A stretch of 64,000 nucleotides of DNA from Opisthocomus hoazin (lineage: Eukaryota > Chordata > Aves > Opisthocomiformes > Opisthocomidae). Of this stretch, positions 63,201 through 64,000 are shown piece by piece. Location of the stretch: assembly GCF_030867145.1 (NCBI RefSeq), contig NC_134415.1:15168417-15232416 (forward strand), in the 5' to 3' direction. The first letter of the stretch is position 1. Every line of letters begins with the position of its first letter. The notes under the pieces are model-generated. The model searched no databases and was not told the origin of the DNA. It saw only the letters and a list, made by a program, of their open reading frames with translations. The position numbers and the translations under genes were made by a program.

Positions 63201-64000
63201 GCTGATTTTTATATCTCATCCTAAACATCAAAATTGTTTTGATTTTTTTTACTTGTCTTCTATGGCAAGCAAAAAGGATTACAAAGTTCAAAAAAAACCC
63301 CAAAACTGTGGTTGGATTATATATTAATTTTTCTTTACTTGGATTCCATGATTCCATATAATGGAGCTTGAAATTAATATGGGTGCGTTATTAACTAATT
63401 GTGTATATTTTATCATAGCTCAAAAACAACGAATACAGTTGGTAGCTACTTGTTGCTTCAGTTGTGGAAAAGGAAGCTTGAAAGCATAAAATGTTTTAAA
63501 GGGATAGAGCTGAAAATTGCTACCTCTGAACAGTTTTTGTTGTAGGTGCTTAAAATCTGAAAATTGGTATCAGCAATGTCTCTAAAAGTATATTGCTGAA
63601 ACACAAATTTTAAAGGATACTGTACTGTGAACTAAATTTTCAAAAATGCTACTTTTCACATTTCAGAATGAAACAGCTTTAAAAGGCAAGTCTCGATTAT
63701 TGGGTCTGCAGCGTGAAGATTTTGCTTAATTAAGTTTTGATGTAGATAATACTGTTTAACTGCCATTATGAGGTCTGTATTTTAATTATCAAAATTAAGT
63801 AGGTGAATGAAAAAATAGAAATGTGCTGAAATACATCTTAGAGCTTGTCTTTGTCATTCGTCTTATATGGTCTTGATAATTGCTGATTAATAGTCTTCTG
63901 AACTTTCTCTGTCCCTCATTTCTCTCTGCTATGTTTTCACTACTTTTAGCGCTTCAGCATGGAAGGGATCTCAAATGTCATACAGAATGGCTTCCGCCAC
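50981..64000 (+). CDS. FEZ2: FEZ2 spliced coding region, 5' part (6 exons seen, continues right)
   Basis: Fasciculation and elongation protein zeta-2, of the UNC-76/FEZ family: cytosolic adaptors that bind kinesin-1 and are linked to axon outgrowth, cargo transport and autophagy (family knowledge; FEZ2 is less studied than FEZ1). The exons join in phase to 309 codons from ATG to the window edge: a poorly conserved glycine/proline-rich N-terminus, a conserved acidic middle, and a lysine-ending coiled-coil. Sequences such as SDDEELREQLDMHSIIVS and EEIEEMMQESPDPEDDETP are near identical to remembered human FEZ2. The human protein is about 353 or 380 residues depending on one cassette exon, so roughly the last 70 residues are outside the window. 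Confidence 0.96.
51217..52682 (+). other. FEZ2: FEZ2 intron 1
   Basis: The first ~350 bases remain CpG-island sequence with a run of eight G at 51,236-51,243 just after the donor. The remainder is AT-rich with nothing recognised. Confidence 0.85.
52683..52791 (+). CDS. FEZ2: FEZ2 exon 2
   Basis: A 109-bp exon, acceptor TTCTCTCCAG, donor GTAAGT. One base completes Glu, then IWNALTDNYGNVMPVDWKSS and HTRALHLPTLNLSEKG, very highly conserved with human. Ends on a codon boundary. Confidence 0.96.
52792..55854 (+). other. FEZ2: FEZ2 intron 2
   Basis: AT-rich; a TA/TG-rich microsatellite-like stretch lies at about 55,775-55,845, close to the exon 3 acceptor. Nothing else supported. Confidence 0.85.
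55855..55971 (+). CDS. FEZ2: FEZ2 exon 3
   Basis: A 117-bp exon of exactly 39 codons (phase 0-0), acceptor TTTCTAG, donor GTAGAG. VNDNLNLDLSDDEELREQLD then MHSIIVSCINDEPLFTAEQ. The first ten residues differ from remembered human sequence; the rest is conserved. Because it is phase 0-0 it could be skipped without frameshift. Confidence 0.95.
55972..57369 (+). other. FEZ2: FEZ2 intron 3
   Basis: A 153-codon open frame at 56,613-57,074 has no recognisable similarity and is treated as chance. Oligo-T tract near 56,908. Nothing else supported. Confidence 0.85.
57370..57514 (+). CDS. FEZ2: FEZ2 exon 4 (acidic segment)
   Basis: A 145-bp exon after the acceptor TTTTGAAG; the donor is GTAAGT. VIEEIEEMMQESPDPEDDET then PTQSDRLSILSQEIQTLKRS and STNNSYEE. 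The glutamate/aspartate-rich run is the conserved acidic region of FEZ proteins. The acceptor has a weak pyrimidine tract but is fixed by phase and protein continuity. Confidence 0.94.
57515..60634 (+). other. FEZ2: FEZ2 intron 4
   Basis: A 3.1-kb AT-rich intron with no recognised repeat, RNA gene or additional exon. Confidence 0.85.
60635..60903 (+). CDS. FEZ2: FEZ2 exon 5 (coiled-coil)
   Basis: A 269-bp exon, acceptor TTTATAG, donor GTAAGA. RVKRLSVAELNELLEEIETA and the following EELVQQLALRDELEFEKEVK form the predicted coiled-coil, then a basic KKKKKLKNG and HMPGT. In FEZ1 the corresponding C-terminal part carries many partner interactions (family knowledge). It ends on a codon boundary, so either the cassette at 63,950 or a later exon can follow. 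Confidence 0.96.
60904..63949 (+). other. FEZ2: FEZ2 intron 5
   Basis: Contains a minus-strand CR1 at 61,603-61,980 and a candidate alternative terminal exon at 63,667-63,729 (see findings). Otherwise AT-rich without recognised features. Confidence 0.85.
61603..61980 (-). mobile_element. CR1 LINE 3' fragment in FEZ2 intron 5
   Basis: Begins ATCATAGAACCATGGACTAG, then GGTTGGAAGGGACCTTTAGA, GGACATCTTCAACTGGATCA and TCCTTATATCCAGTCTAA, continuing about 150 bases further into the element than the sister copy at 1,473. Both share the same diagnostic order, so the same subfamily. Confidence 0.93.
63950..64000 (+). CDS. FEZ2: FEZ2 exon 6, cut by window edge (likely cassette exon)
   Basis: After the acceptor TACTTTTAG the frame reads RFSMEGISNVIQNGFRH up to the last base. 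This matches the 27-residue segment that, from memory, is present in one human FEZ2 isoform and absent in the other. The donor is beyond the window. Confidence 0.9.

Noticed and set aside
1..64000. tRNA, rRNA, microRNA or snoRNA genes
   Set aside because: No tRNA-like box A/box B pair or known small RNA was recognised by eye. A covariance-model search would be needed to exclude them.
1..64000. Endogenous retrovirus or LTR element
   Set aside because: No gag/pol-like frame, primer-binding site or paired long terminal repeat was seen; recognisable interspersed repeats are CR1.

Overview
The window is nuclear DNA from a vertebrate, almost certainly a bird. Two protein genes with vertebrate exon-intron structure are clear. 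The interspersed repeats are CR1 LINEs, several ending in the ATTCTATG-type 8-bp tail typical of avian CR1. I cannot name the species. There are no operons, CRISPR arrays or prokaryotic features.

Layout: (1) 1-48,385 is the 3' half of CRIM1 on the + strand. It has ten coding exons (6,333-45,607), separated by AT-rich introns of about 1 to 12 kb, and a 3'UTR of about 2.8 kb ending at an AATAAA at 48,359. The exons encode the antistasin-like repeats, the last four von Willebrand factor C (VWC) domains, the transmembrane helix and the cytoplasmic tail. (2) 48,386-50,480 is intergenic and mostly old and younger CR1 sequence. (3) 50,500-51,560 is a CpG island with GC boxes and a ~48-bp minisatellite; it holds the FEZ2 promoter and first exon. 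(4) 50,981-64,000 is FEZ2, also on the + strand: six exons are seen, the sixth running off the right edge. The remaining 3' coding part lies outside the window.

The two genes are not known to act together. CRIM1 is a membrane BMP-binding regulator. FEZ2 is a cytosolic kinesin-adaptor-type protein of the UNC-76/FEZ family. Their tandem, same-strand arrangement is notable, because from memory human and mouse FEZ2 is convergent with CRIM1.

All splice junctions listed were read by eye: each has AG/GT ends, compatible phases and a continuous protein matching the remembered family sequence. I found no convincing new biological system. The best leads are the gene orientation, a ~48-bp promoter minisatellite, a 172-codon antisense open frame with a nearby poly(A) signal in a CRIM1 intron, sharp GC3 differences between sister VWC exons, structured and tandem-repeat elements in the CRIM1 3'UTR, and a possible alternative FEZ2 terminal exon.
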